A stretch of 64,000 nt of DNA from Weissella coleopterorum (GTDB taxonomy: Bacteria > Bacillota > Bacilli > Lactobacillales > Lactobacillaceae). The translations under genes and the position numbers were made by a program. The notes under the pieces are model-generated. The model saw only the letters and a list, made by a program, of their open reading frames with translations, made no database searches and was not told where the DNA came from. The stretch spans positions 310,001-374,000 of the forward strand of contig NZ_CP049888.1 of the NCBI RefSeq assembly GCF_011304355.1, given 5' to 3'. Positions 1 through 8,748 of this stretch are shown here, in pieces; the first letter of the stretch is position 1, and each line of letters opens with the position of its first letter.

Positions 1-1463
1 GAGGTGTAATGTTCGTTTGATAACTTTAGATGAGCGTAATTAGGAGTAATAACCGTAGTCTGTTGATTTATAATCGGCTGTTTAGTGAAAGTGTAGTTTG
101 TAAATTGAGTAATATGTAAAAATTCATGTTTCTCGGGGGCGAATTTTACTGTGCTGATAAATTCTTTTGGGGTCGGTCGGTCATAGAATAAGACCAGGGA
201 GTATCGTTGATTGCCTGGTTGAATAATATTAATAGGTCCATGCTGCTGCTTTGCTTTGTGTAGGGCTGCCTCAAAGCCTTGATTATAGACTTTTTGAATG
301 GCAGGGGTGTTATTAAATGTTGTGAAATATTGTTTGAGAAATAAGAGATTCGGCAGCGTGAGGATTACGATTATTAATATTTTCAGCCATTGAAATAGCC
401 AATTAGAGTGTTGGCTAAGCCATTGCCAAGTCTTGCTTAAACCCAGTGCTGTCAGAGCTAGAATAGCCAACCAAGCTAAATTATAACGATTAATATTTCC
501 TTGTACTGAAAAAGTTAATGCAATAATACCACTCCCCCAAGCGCCCAGTACCCATTGTCGCATTTTCACAGCCATCAGCAGGCCGATAAAAGCAAAAAAC
601 AAATTAACGATGTAGGTGATGGCTGAAATTGGGGTTGCATTTTGCCAAAGACCATCAAATTGGGTCCCCAGTAATAACCAATTTTGTGCTGGATTCCCGC
701 CTAATGTTTTACGGATCATCGTGAATCTTTCAACGGAAAAGAAACCTAAATCAAAAGCGGACATATTAAATGAGTTAACGGCAAACCATAGGATCATTGG
801 TAAAGCAATTAGTAGAAAGATTCCGGCTGATTTAAAAGCCTGAAACCAGGTCATTTGTTGCTGGTAAAGAGACCAAAGATATAATACCCCTAAGATTAAG
901 GGAAGGGCGAGAAGGACACTTGAATACGCATAGATTGACAAGGCGAAAAAAGCGGCTGCCCAATAGTAGTGTTGGTAGACAAAACAGGTGAAAGCGATCA
1001 ATAAGATACAAGGTAGAATATTTGATTCCAAACCTTGACGGGCAATCATGATGGCCCAAGGATTGATCGCCAACAAAAGCAAACCAGTTGTTGCTACTTT
1101 TTGGTTCCAGATTTTTTTTAAAAATAAGTAGAAAATGGGGAGCAAGATCAGACTGGTTATTAATGAAACGGCTCGTTCAGAATAAATATTTAAAGTCCAT
1201 ATTTTAAGAATGGGCAACATTAAATATTCATAAAGGGCATTCATACCACTCCCCCAAGCTTTCAAATAAAACGGATAGTGATGCCCCCACATATCGGTTT
1301 GAAAGTTAGCTAGTGTCCAAGCATTATATCCAGTCATTGCTTCATCGGTGGTTAGTCCGCCTGGAATGGTCCCAAAGTGAAAAACACGAAGGAAAATTGC
1401 TAAAATAAATATTATTAAAATGAAATAATTTTTAGAAAGATATATTTTGGTTTTATTAATCAT
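1..1463 (-). CDS. GT-C membrane glycosyltransferase (family 39/PMT-like), C-terminus beyond window edge
   Basis: A reading frame starts at an ATG read leftwards from 1463 and stays open for 487 codons to the window edge, so the C-terminus is missing. The protein is very hydrophobic. A first membrane segment at about residues 12-30 is followed by an outside loop with the acidic pair D40-E41 in TTDEAMTGYNAW, the position where PMT/ArnT-type GT-C enzymes carry catalytic acids. About ten further membrane segments follow, then a more polar C-terminal part from about residue 400. Such enzymes use polyprenyl-phosphate sugars on the outer face of the membrane. There is no clear Shine-Dalgarno sequence before the ATG. 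It is divergent from a second GT-C protein at 1657, which suggests a shared cell-surface glycosylation role (inference). The acceptor and sugar cannot be told. Confidence 0.8.
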   Translation of the reverse strand, partial: MINKTKIYLSKNYFILIIFILAIFLRVFHFGTIPGGLTTDEAMTGYNAWTLANFQTDMWGHHYPFYLKAWGSGMNALYEYLMLPILKIWTLNIYSERAVSLITSLILLPIFYLFLKKIWNQKVATTGLLLLAINPWAIMIARQGLESNILPCILLIAFTCFVYQHYYWAAAFFALSIYAYSSVLLALPLILGVLYLWSLYQQQMTWFQAFKSAGIFLLIALPMILWFAVNSFNMSAFDLGFFSVERFTMIRKTLGGNPAQNWLLLGTQFDGLWQNATPISAITYIVNLFFAFIGLLMAVKMRQWVLGAWGSGIIALTFSVQGNINRYNLAWLAILALTALGLSKTWQWLSQHSNWLFQWLKILIIVILTLPNLLFLKQYFTTFNNTPAIQKVYNQGFEAALHKAKQQHGPINIIQPGNQRYSLVLFYDRPTPKEFISTVKFAPEKHEFLHITQFTNYTFTKQPIINQQTTVITPNYAHLKLSNEHYT

Positions 1464-1656
1464 AATACGTCTAGTATAACAAGATTGAATCATGTAGAAT
1501 ACAATGTGTTCAAAAGTAATGAATTCGACCCGGTAAATCGTTGAATAAAACGATGATTGAGTCAGCGAATTAATATTGGTAATTTTATTTCTAACTTGAA
1601 ATATAAAGGGGGAAATGTCTAAAATTATGTTTAAATTATAGACATTTAGAAAACAA

Positions 1657-2886
1657 ATGCGAATTAATAAGAAAATGATTTTTGGAATTGTTACATTTTT
1701 ATGGTTAATCGTCATGTTTGCACAGAGAAATTTGTATCCATTATCACCACATTCAGATTTGAATGCTTTCCAGATTCCATGGTGGGAATATTTGAACGGT
1801 CATGGCTTCCATGGGATTTTAAATATAAATCATGACATTAATGGTAATTATGGTCCCATTTGGTACTTTACCATTGTTGTTTTATGCAAATTGGGCGTTT
1901 ATTCAGCGTTACCAACGGTTTGGTGTATTAAAATCCTAGCGGGGATCTTCACCTTTTTATCAGCATGGGCGATGGCTGTCCTCATGCGTGTCATTATTGG
2001 GGATAAAGTTTGGAATGATGTTTTGGCATATACTTTAGTTTTGTTCAGCCCCGTCTTCTTGGGTGATATATTTAAGACCAATTTACCGGACAGCTCTTTC
2101 TTTTTATTTAGTATCTTAGCTATTGTCGCTGTTTTTAAACAAAAACACTGGTTAAGTTGGTTTTGGGTGGGCGTCGCAGTTTCATTTAAAGCAATGGGCA
2201 TTTATGTTACCCCGTTTCTTGCATTCTTTTATCTACGTGATTTTAAGAAAATGAGTTTATGGGCTCGTTTAAGCCCGCTCATGACGGTAATTGGAATGGC
2301 GATTTGCGCCTTGCCTGCCATTATTTTAGGTGAACACCCCTTCATGGCGATGTTTGGTAACATTATGACGCGAAGTGGTGGTTTGAGTAAACGTGATTTT
2401 GGAATTCTTAAATTAATTGATGGTGGATCATGGGTTTGGTTCCCGAATTTAAATCATGCCCAAAAAGTTGAGATGCAATTAGCTGGAATCGCTGTCTTGG
2501 CGCTCATCTTCTTAGGCCTTTATCTGATGATCTATCTAATTCCGAAATTGAGTCAACAAAATGAAGCTCTACTATATCTGTTAGTCGCATCACCCATGTT
2601 ATGTTGGTTGTTTTTACCCGCCCAACATGAAACATATTTCAATATAGCCGGAGTTTTTGCGATTATTTTAGTTGGCGTCCATCCTAATTTGAAGCATTGG
2701 TTGATATTGTTGATGACCAATTTCTTGGTTTGGTCTGGTTATCATGGCTTTCGTCAAGGCGTTAACCAAGTTTTTTGTACCTACTTGTTGATTGGATTAA
2801 TTCTTTATCTCGTCTTTGAAATCGTTCGATTATCGAATATGGATGTTTTTCTGGCGAATAGCAGTAATAAGTTGGGACGCATGTAG
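1657..2886 (+). CDS. Multi-pass GT-C-type mannosyltransferase-like membrane protein
   Basis: 409 residues with about ten membrane segments. An N-terminal signal-anchor (residues 8-22) is followed by an outside loop with D34 in SPHSDLNAF and a later GPIWYF motif, the layout of Gpi18/GT87-type GT-C mannosyltransferases that use lipid-linked sugars. No soluble domain is visible. The ATG at 1657 has no ribosome binding site. An in-frame ATG at 1615 stands close behind AAAGGGGG (1605-1612) but is cut off from this frame by TAG at 1639-1641, so the 5' end is uncertain. It is divergent from the GT39-like gene on the left. A surface polysaccharide or teichoic acid glycosylation role is inferred from the fold and neighbour only. 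Confidence 0.7.
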   Translation: MRINKKMIFGIVTFLWLIVMFAQRNLYPLSPHSDLNAFQIPWWEYLNGHGFHGILNINHDINGNYGPIWYFTIVVLCKLGVYSALPTVWCIKILAGIFTFLSAWAMAVLMRVIIGDKVWNDVLAYTLVLFSPVFLGDIFKTNLPDSSFFLFSILAIVAVFKQKHWLSWFWVGVAVSFKAMGIYVTPFLAFFYLRDFKKMSLWARLSPLMTVIGMAICALPAIILGEHPFMAMFGNIMTRSGGLSKRDFGILKLIDGGSWVWFPNLNHAQKVEMQLAGIAVLALIFLGLYLMIYLIPKLSQQNEALLYLLVASPMLCWLFLPAQHETYFNIAGVFAIILVGVHPNLKHWLILLMTNFLVWSGYHGFRQGVNQVFCTYLLIGLILYLVFEIVRLSNMDVFLANSSNKLGRM

Positions 2887-2962
2887 ATCAAATTAAGCGC
2901 GGTTTACTTTTTTGGTGGGTCTTAGCTGACGAGGAATGGCTTGCCACTTCAAGGTCGGAATT

Positions 2963-2996
2963 AAAGAGCTTCACATGTGGATGGAGCTCTTTTCTT
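2963..2996 (+). terminator. Rho-independent terminator after GT-C gene
   Basis: AAAGAGCT (2963-2970) pairs with AGCTCTTT (2985-2992) around a 14-base loop, followed by a short T-rich tail. It lies 77 bases after the stop at 2886. Confidence 0.55.
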
Positions 2997-3262
2997 ATGT
3001 TGATTTCCAAACTTTGGACAAAATTTTTTTGAAAATTCAACAGTTACGTGGAATTTTAATTTACAATATACCTAGGTTAACAATTCAGATATGAAATATT
3101 TAAACATTCGATGGTGGAGAAACTAGCAATCGTTTAAATCTAAATAGATCATAATAAGACATGAACAATTGACTAGATTAGCAATTAGTGTTCGGCGGCG
3201 ATAATACATAAATAGGCAAATAATCGAGATAAGACGACTAGTTCGCGATAGAGGTATTTTTA
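2997..3262. other. Gene-free stretch between GT-C gene and YjbR-like gene
   Basis: Together with the terminator just before it, this makes about 375 bases without a gene. It is AT-rich, has no reading frame with a ribosome binding site, and contains a short palindrome TTGAAAATTCAA at 3029-3040. It presumably holds the promoter of the next gene, but no convincing -35/-10 pair was found. Confidence 0.4.
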
Positions 3263-3604
3263 ATGAATGAAAAACAATTGATCAAGCTAATTGAAGTTGA
3301 GACAGATGCATATTTATCTTATCCATTTAATAAACCAGGTGTGAACTCCACTATTAAATGGTCCGTTTTAAAGCATCAAAAAAATGATAAGATTTTGGCG
3401 ATGGTCTATGTCAAAGATGAAGAACTGCTAATGAACGTGAAGCTTTTACCTGAACATAGTGAGAGTTTACGCATGTTAAAGGGGGTCGAGCCAGGCTATC
3501 ATATGAATAAAAAATATTGGTCGACAATTGCCATTAATAACACAGAATTAACATTGACTGAGCTTAAAAATATTATTAAAGAAAGTTATGAATTAACTCG
3601 ATAG
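3263..3604 (+). CDS. MmcQ/YjbR family protein
   Basis: 113 residues, the usual length for this family of small alpha/beta proteins with a CyaY-like fold. The C-terminal half carries the family signature: KLLPEHSESLR, then PGYHMNKKYWSTI at about residues 77-89, then a final helix ending in ESYELTR. These proteins are often described as DNA-binding, but the function is not established. The ATG has a weak site, GAGG, 9 bases upstream. It stands alone between the glycosyltransferase and a small leader region; no operon partner is evident. Confidence 0.8.
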   Translation: MNEKQLIKLIEVETDAYLSYPFNKPGVNSTIKWSVLKHQKNDKILAMVYVKDEELLMNVKLLPEHSESLRMLKGVEPGYHMNKKYWSTIAINNTELTLTELKNIIKESYELTR

Positions 3605-3775
3605 GGCGTTATATATTATTAAACAGTATAGTTAATTTAATTTATGTCGATCCATCATAGACCCGAAGTGTTTATGAACTTGATTGGAACAACAGAAAAT
3701 GGAATTTTTAAAACCTACGCTAGCTCTGAGGTCGAAGTGGAATGGAACCATACGTATTTTTTTATATTGCTTGGG

Positions 3776-3800
3776 AGCCCCTTTGGTGAGGGCTTTTTGA
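3776..3800 (+). terminator. Terminator-like hairpin in the leader of the SMR gene
   Basis: AGCCC (3776-3780) pairs with GGGCT (3790-3794), followed by five T. It sits 40 bases before the SMR pump start inside the 235-base gap, so it could attenuate that gene or end an upstream transcript. An open frame of 33 codons (start 3701) runs through it but has no ribosome binding site. I could not match the upstream sequence to a known guanidine riboswitch or a T-box. Confidence 0.4.
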
Positions 3801-3839
3801 TTTAAAACCGTTAAAATCAAAAATCAGAGGGGATGAAAC

Positions 3840-4163
3840 ATGCAATATTTATTATTAATTCTGGCAATTGGTGCCGAATTGGCAGGAACTATTTTTTTAA
3901 AGTTTACAGATGGATTTACCAAATTATATCCAACGATCATTACCTTGATGGCTTATGGGACCGCTTTTTATAGTTTATCAATCGTGGTTAAAACTTTACC
4001 GGTTAATGTCGTCTATGCGATTTGGAGTGGGGCTGGGATTGTCCTAGTAACACTAATCTCGGTTTTCATCTTTCACAATACGATTAATTGTCCAACGATG
4101 ATCGGAACTGCACTAATCGTAGTGGGCGTGGTCTTAGTGAATACCTTTGGGGCTGGTCATTAA
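3840..4163 (+). CDS. Small multidrug resistance (SMR) family efflux transporter
   Basis: 107 residues in four membrane segments, the standard SMR size. The essential membrane glutamate is E13 in GAELAGTIFLK. The third helix carries VNVVYAIWSGAGIVLV, close to the EmrE/QacE pattern AYAIWSGxGxV. These dimeric antiporters exchange protons for cationic compounds; EmrE/Qac members export quaternary ammonium drugs and Gdx members export guanidinium, and reading alone does not settle which group applies, though the AIWSG motif fits the Qac side. The ribosome binding site AGAGGGGATG lies just upstream. A strong terminator follows, so it is transcribed alone. Single-gene SMR proteins can insert in both orientations; no paired partner is present here. 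Confidence 0.85.
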   Translation: MQYLLLILAIGAELAGTIFLKFTDGFTKLYPTIITLMAYGTAFYSLSIVVKTLPVNVVYAIWSGAGIVLVTLISVFIFHNTINCPTMIGTALIVVGVVLVNTFGAGH

Positions 4164-4181
4164 ATTATAAGTGCGCGCTTT

Positions 4182-4209
4182 AAAAAGCATCTCATTAGAG
4201 ATGCTTTTT
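4182..4209 (+). terminator. Strong rho-independent terminator after SMR gene
   Basis: AAAAAGCATCTC (4182-4193) pairs perfectly with GAGATGCTTTTT (4198-4209) around a 4-base loop. A-runs and T-runs flank it, so it could work in both directions, but the minus-strand gene on the right ends about 100 bases away. Confidence 0.85.
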
Positions 4210-4314
4210 AAATTTATGCCAAGTCTGTAAATAATATTCTGGGAGCTAAAAGTTCATTTTAGGCTTCAAGGTTCTTACAGAGTGCATGCTAAGGTTAGCC
4301 GAGTGTGTGATTAG

Positions 4315-4836
4315 TTACTTTTTCTTCAGATGTAATTCTGTTAATTCTCCCATCGTTTGGGTACCTAATAATGCAAAACGTTGAGCATAATCACCGGGTT
4401 CAAATAGACGCTTGCCTGCACCGAGTAAGACAGGAGCAATTTGTAACCAAATTTCATCAAGCATCTCCTGTTCTAAGAGGGGTTTGACGATTGATCCACC
4501 ACCAATAATCCAAATCAAGCCGCCATTGGTTCGTTGTAATTCGTGAAAGATCTTGATAGGATCACCTGATACAAAAGTCGTATCTGCGGCGTCAGATAGA
4601 ACCTGATGTGAAAAAACGATTTTATCTTTTCCTGGATATAATTCCGCATTTTTTAGATGTTTTTGAGTTTCTTGGTACGTTTTACGCCCCATAACAAATG
4701 TATCAACCTTGACTTCAAAGGCTTCATAGGTAGATTGTCCCTTTAAATCAGTTTGAAATAACCATTCTAATCCGTCTGCGGGGTCGGCTAGATAACCGTC
4801 TAAACTAACGGCGCCGTAAAAGACTATTTTTCTCAT
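4315..4836 (-). CDS. RibD C-terminal/dihydrofolate-reductase-like family protein
   Basis: 173 residues matching the YyaP/YwjB-type single-domain branch of the RibD C-terminal/DHFR fold. Visible signatures are the N-terminal SLDGYLADPADGLEWL, the middle VMGRKTYQE, the nucleotide-binding loop WIIGGGSIVKPLL and the late strand LQIAPVLLGAGKRLFE. Family members bind NADPH and reduce pterin- or riboflavin-precursor-like substrates, but this branch has no confirmed substrate, and it should not be taken for the housekeeping FolA. The start is supported by AAGGAGC on the minus strand. It is a single gene between the SMR pump and the AraC regulator. Confidence 0.8.
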   Translation of the reverse strand: MRKIVFYGAVSLDGYLADPADGLEWLFQTDLKGQSTYEAFEVKVDTFVMGRKTYQETQKHLKNAELYPGKDKIVFSHQVLSDAADTTFVSGDPIKIFHELQRTNGGLIWIIGGGSIVKPLLEQEMLDEIWLQIAPVLLGAGKRLFEPGDYAQRFALLGTQTMGELTELHLKKK

Positions 4837-4938
4837 TGAAGATGCTCCTTAAAAAGTATTTTCTAAAACCAGCCAACAGTTGAGATTAATACCCGAACTT
4901 GATGAAATCTGAAAAATAGCGAAGATGAAGATACAGAA

Positions 4939-5772
4939 CTATTTTTTTACGACTTTGGGCTCGGATGAAATGTCAAACTCAGTGTTAAATGTGATTTGAA
5001 TATTGCGATTGGCCAAGTAATTTTGTTGATACTGTTTCGGTGAGAGACCATACTTGGCTTTAAAGGTCCGAGAAAAGTGCGAGAGAGTCATATCGATGCT
5101 ATTTGCAATGTAGGAAATTGAAGTAGCTTGGTGAAGCTGTTCGCGAGCATATTCTAATCGAATATTTTGTAGTAAGGATTTTGGAGATAGGCCAAAATCT
5201 TGTAAAAAAATTTTATCAATTTCGTGCACTGAAATATTAAAATGTTGCGCAATTTCGGACATGCTGGGATTATCTAAAAAATGGGTTTCAAAATAATTAA
5301 TAATATTTGTTGAGATATCATTATTGACTTCAATATCTAGCGGAAGCACCGGAATATTGGTGTTTTTTTGTTTGATCAAGGTTAAAAGTAAATCAATTGA
5401 CTTGATGAAAATGATTTCTTGGTCGGCATGGTAGCGATTGTTTAACAGATTTTCATAAATTTGATTGAGGAGCGTTAAATCGAGTCCGTCATTAATTTTT
5501 TCCATGAAAAAAGTATTAAACATCACCGTGTCTGAGCTGGCAATGTTTAACTTGAAATCAAGAATATTCCCTTTCTCTAAACAAGTGTAGGTGTGTTCAC
5601 AATTTTTAGGGATACCAAGCAAAGTATTTTTATTCGCATGATAGGTTGTCCCATCAATCATAAATTCGTGGAGACCACTTTTGACAAATAGAATTTGATG
5701 GAACTTATGTTTGTGGATAGGAATCACCATTTTATTTTTATATTTTTTGATGGCTGAACAGTAAATATTCAT
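4939..5772 (-). CDS. AraC family transcriptional regulator of the adjoining sugar operon
   Basis: 277 residues from the chosen ATG at 5772, which has TGGAGA 7-12 bases upstream; a longer frame to 5832 lacks a site and adds a spurious hydrophobic tail. The N-terminal half is a cupin-like sensing domain (HKHKFHQILFVKSG, then a GIPKNCEHTY stretch). The C-terminal hundred residues hold two AraC helix-turn-helix motifs, ending in SHFSRTFKAKYGLSPKQYQ. It is divergent from the MFS-dehydrogenase-HIT-isomerase operon and shares the 115-base gap with a cre site, so it most likely activates that operon in response to a sugar (inference). Its own inducer is unknown. Confidence 0.88.
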   Translation of the reverse strand: MNIYCSAIKKYKNKMVIPIHKHKFHQILFVKSGLHEFMIDGTTYHANKNTLLGIPKNCEHTYTCLEKGNILDFKLNIASSDTVMFNTFFMEKINDGLDLTLLNQIYENLLNNRYHADQEIIFIKSIDLLLTLIKQKNTNIPVLPLDIEVNNDISTNIINYFETHFLDNPSMSEIAQHFNISVHEIDKIFLQDFGLSPKSLLQNIRLEYAREQLHQATSISYIANSIDMTLSHFSRTFKAKYGLSPKQYQQNYLANRNIQITFNTEFDISSEPKVVKK

Positions 5773-5817
5773 AGCTATTCTCCAAAAAAAGCAAAAAAAC
5801 AGTCTAAAAGCAACAAA

Positions 5818-5843
5818 TGAAAGCGCTAACATTACCCTATAAT
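5818..5843 (+). promoter_or_regulatory. Perfect cre (CcpA) site and -10 box before the sugar operon
   Basis: TGAAAGCGCTAACA at 5818-5831 fits TGWAANCGNTNWCA at every position. A TATAAT box follows at 5838-5843, and no good -35 box precedes it, as expected for an activator-dependent promoter. The site lies between the -35 and -10 regions, the classic position for CcpA repression. Confidence 0.75.
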
Positions 5844-5887
5844 TTTATCTTGTAAATCAGTTTATATCAAGTAATTGGAGGAGTGTT

Positions 5888-7189
5888 ATGGATAATTTAG
5901 ATCCTGGAATTGAACGTAAAGTTAGATATCGATTATTACCTTTTTTGTTCATTATCTATTTTGTTGCCTTTTTAGATCGCAGTAGTATAACATACGCATC
6001 CCTTGGAGGTATGGATGCCGAACTGGGCTTAACTAGTACTTTTTATGGCTTTGTTGCTGGAATTTTCTTCATTGGTTATTTTCTATTTGGTGTGCCGGGG
6101 AATATGTTATTGGAGAAAGTCGGAGCTAGAAAATGGATTGGGATCATTCTATTGTTATGGGGAGCTGTGACGGTTGCTACCGGGTTCGTACATTCGGCAA
6201 CCATGTTAGTGATTTTACGCTTTCTGTTGGGAGTTTTTGAGGCAGCTCTCTTTCCGGGAATGACCTTGATTACGACTTATTGGTTTGTTAGTGTGCATCG
6301 AGCCGCAGCAGTGGCGATGTTTATGGTCGCGCCCCCATTAGCTAATGCTATTGGTGCCCCGGTAGCAATGACGATTATTGATTATGTTCATAACTTTATT
6401 GGACTAGCCGGTTGGCGGTGGCTTTTTGTCATCGTGGGGTTACCAGCTATTGTCTTAGGGTTGATTACATTTAAATATTTAGATGATGATCCGAGCCAAG
6501 CTAAGTGGTTAACGATAAAAGAGCGGCAGAGTTTAGTTCAAGCCTTAGATGCGGATAAATTAAAAAATAGTACCAGTCATGGGGTTATTGAATCATCCTT
6601 TAAGGCCGCGTTTAAAAATCGGAAAGTTTGGATTGTAACCTTAATGAATGTCTTTTATGTGGTGGGTCTCTATGGGATAACCTTTTTCTTGCCTAAAATC
6701 ATCGCATCCTTAATTCAGAATGCATCGGATATACAGGTTGGATTATTAACGGCTATTCCGTATTTATTAGGGGCAGTTTCATTAGTGGTCACAGCTAAAA
6801 TATCGGATAAATTGCAAAAAAGAAAGATTTTTCTGGTGGGAGCGACCGTATTAGCAGGGTTATCGTTGATCGCAGTTAGTATTTTTCAGGCGACACCCTT
6901 GATTGCGTTTATTTTTATTATTTTTGGGACGTTGGGTGTCTATGCATGGTCGGGCCCATATTGGGCCATTTCAACACAACTCGATCCGCGAATTGCAGCG
7001 GTAGGGTTAGGGATTATTAATGCTTTAGGTAATTTAGGTGGTTTCGTTGGTCCTTACACGGTAGGGGCTTTAAATGATATCACGGGAACCCAGATGTCAG
7101 GGGTAGTCTTTTTAGCGGTTTCTTTGATTTTGGCAGGATTAATGACGATGTTTTTGAAGGAACAAGATAATAATGGAGGAATAAAATAA
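5888..7189 (+). CDS. MFS transporter, anion:cation symporter (ACS) type
   Basis: 433 residues and about twelve membrane segments. The start region RYRLLPFLFIIYFVAFLDRS and the motif-A-like loop GNMLLEKVGARKWIG are typical of the ACS branch that carries hexuronates, tartrate, galactarate, phthalate and other organic acids. The middle loop (about residues 205-235) is hydrophilic. The ATG is preceded by TTGGAGGAG. The stop overlaps the dehydrogenase ATG by one base, so the two are translationally coupled. As first gene of an operon with a dehydrogenase and a lyxose-isomerase-like protein, it probably imports the sugar acid or sugar handled by them (inference). Confidence 0.85.
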   Translation: MDNLDPGIERKVRYRLLPFLFIIYFVAFLDRSSITYASLGGMDAELGLTSTFYGFVAGIFFIGYFLFGVPGNMLLEKVGARKWIGIILLLWGAVTVATGFVHSATMLVILRFLLGVFEAALFPGMTLITTYWFVSVHRAAAVAMFMVAPPLANAIGAPVAMTIIDYVHNFIGLAGWRWLFVIVGLPAIVLGLITFKYLDDDPSQAKWLTIKERQSLVQALDADKLKNSTSHGVIESSFKAAFKNRKVWIVTLMNVFYVVGLYGITFFLPKIIASLIQNASDIQVGLLTAIPYLLGAVSLVVTAKISDKLQKRKIFLVGATVLAGLSLIAVSIFQATPLIAFIFIIFGTLGVYAWSGPYWAISTQLDPRIAAVGLGIINALGNLGGFVGPYTVGALNDITGTQMSGVVFLAVSLILAGLMTMFLKEQDNNGGIK

Positions 7190-8286
7190 TGGTACGTAAA
7201 ATGGTAGTTCCAGATATGAAGTGGGTTGATGAACAAGCGGCAGGGACACAACAAGTGGCGGTGATGGAAGAGATCGGTAAGATTGATATTAAATATGCCG
7301 AAATTCCGCATGCTGATGATTATCAAATTCGGGTTGCTGTGAAGTGGGTTGGAATTTGTGGTAGTGATTTGGAGGTTTATCGTGGTGTCCGTTCACCTGA
7401 ATTTTTAACTTATCCGATGCGATTAGGCCATGAAGTGGCCGGAGTGATTGATGAAGTTGGTAAGCATGTCGTTGGTTTTGAAGTGGGGGATCAAGTTGCC
7501 TTGCGATATGTTTGGGGTGCGTTTGCCGAATATGTTACAGTTGATCCGTTTTCAGCAGTCAAACTTCCCGACGATTTTGAATTGATGCATGGATCATTGG
7601 TTGAGATTACTCCAACAATTCTGACTGGAATGGAACGTGGTGAAATTAGTCAAGCGAAGAATGTGTTAATTACCGGGCAGGGGGTCAGTGGACTGCAACT
7701 AACCCAGTTTGCCAAACTATACAGCCCAAAGAACCTGGTTGTAACTGATCTCTTTGAAGATAAGTTGGCCATTGCACGTGAATTTGGAGCTACAAAAACT
7801 TATCAGATTCCAAATAAAGATACGCCAACAATGGATATTGTGGGTAAAGATTTCCCAGATGGCTTTGATGTTGTCATCCCCGCTCTATTGGAGGGTGATG
7901 CTGTCATTGATGCTTTGGATGCGACAGCTCAAAATGGTCGCATTGTGATGTATGGTGGAATCGGTAAGACGACCAAGCCCATGGACTTCTTTAAGATGCA
8001 TCGCCGGCGGGTCGATATTTTCACGACCGAACCGAAGCGCGACGTTGATAACCATCGGTTGTTCCGCGAAGGGCGTGATATGGTGGTCAATGGTTTGATT
8101 AATACAGAGCGAACTGTTACCAATATTTTTCCCTTGTCGCAGATTGATAAGGCCTTTGCCTTAAGAAATCAAACGCGTGGAGATGTTATTCATATTATGA
8201 TTGACGCGGATGTTACTCACGATGATGGACGTTATGATGAAGCTAACAGTCATGCTTTGGCAACCATGGATCAATATGAGGAATAG
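7189..8286 (+). CDS. Zinc-type medium-chain dehydrogenase (sugar/polyol dehydrogenase-like)
   Basis: 365 residues of the medium-chain dehydrogenase family. The catalytic zinc site is visible as GICGSDLEVYRG (C, then D at the usual spacing), then GHEVAGVIDEVG (H and E), and the Rossmann fold has GQGVSGLQLTQ. The four-cysteine structural zinc lobe is absent. The N-terminus has an extra 25 residues before the GroES-like fold. The family oxidises or reduces sorbitol, threonine, glucose or sugar acids with NAD(P). It is coupled to the MFS transporter upstream and the HIT gene 3 bases downstream, so a redox step in the same sugar pathway is the natural role. The substrate cannot be told from sequence. 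Confidence 0.85.
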   Translation: MVRKMVVPDMKWVDEQAAGTQQVAVMEEIGKIDIKYAEIPHADDYQIRVAVKWVGICGSDLEVYRGVRSPEFLTYPMRLGHEVAGVIDEVGKHVVGFEVGDQVALRYVWGAFAEYVTVDPFSAVKLPDDFELMHGSLVEITPTILTGMERGEISQAKNVLITGQGVSGLQLTQFAKLYSPKNLVVTDLFEDKLAIAREFGATKTYQIPNKDTPTMDIVGKDFPDGFDVVIPALLEGDAVIDALDATAQNGRIVMYGGIGKTTKPMDFFKMHRRRVDIFTTEPKRDVDNHRLFREGRDMVVNGLINTERTVTNIFPLSQIDKAFALRNQTRGDVIHIMIDADVTHDDGRYDEANSHALATMDQYEE

Positions 8287-8289
8287 CCG

Positions 8290-8748
8290 ATGACTGAGAT
8301 GCCAATGCGAGTGGGATGTTTTTATTGTGAGCACAATGCAGAGCAAGATAGTAAAATGACAGCCATTACCTCATTATCAGTCTCAACTGTTTATTTAAAT
8401 CATGATCAAACCTATGCTGGGCGGGTGATTGTCGCTTTAAATTGGCATGTTGATGAAATGTTTGAACTGACAGATGGGCAAAGAAATGCCTTTTTTAAAG
8501 ACGTCAGTATAGTTGCGCAGGTTCTAATGGATGTTTTTTGGGCCGATAAAATTAATTATGGTATTTATGGTGATCTAGTTTCACATTTACATGTCCACAT
8601 GGTTCCCAAAAAGAAATCTGAAGCCGGCTTTGGGGAAGCATTTACCAATAATCCCGGCTCAATTAAAGTGATTAGTCCAGCTCAAGAAGCGGCAAGGATT
8701 GAACAGCTACGAAAGTTATTAGAGGAGGCAGCTGATGAAACGTTCTGA
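8290..8748 (+). CDS. HIT (histidine triad) family protein
   Basis: 152 residues with the HIT motif HLHVHMVP at about residues 98-105. C11 and C14 begin in VGCFYCEH, which may form half of a metal site as in other HIT proteins. Family members are nucleotidyl transferases or hydrolases acting on nucleoside phosphoramidates, dinucleoside polyphosphates or sugar nucleotides. The gene follows the dehydrogenase by 3 bases with AGGA upstream and overlaps the isomerase gene by 14 bases. HIT proteins are seldom part of sugar-catabolic operons, so it may process a nucleotide-activated intermediate (inference). Confidence 0.85.
   Translation: MTEMPMRVGCFYCEHNAEQDSKMTAITSLSVSTVYLNHDQTYAGRVIVALNWHVDEMFELTDGQRNAFFKDVSIVAQVLMDVFWADKINYGIYGDLVSHLHVHMVPKKKSEAGFGEAFTNNPGSIKVISPAQEAARIEQLRKLLEEAADETF

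Noticed and set aside
3632..3820. 62-codon minus-strand frame before the SMR gene
   Set aside because: No ribosome binding site, no recognisable composition, and it overlaps a likely regulatory leader.
3605..3839. T-box or guanidine riboswitch before the SMR gene
   Set aside because: TGGAACCATACG superficially recalls a T-box, but the T-box core, specifier loop and matching terminator half are missing, and I could not fit the guanidine riboswitch motifs.
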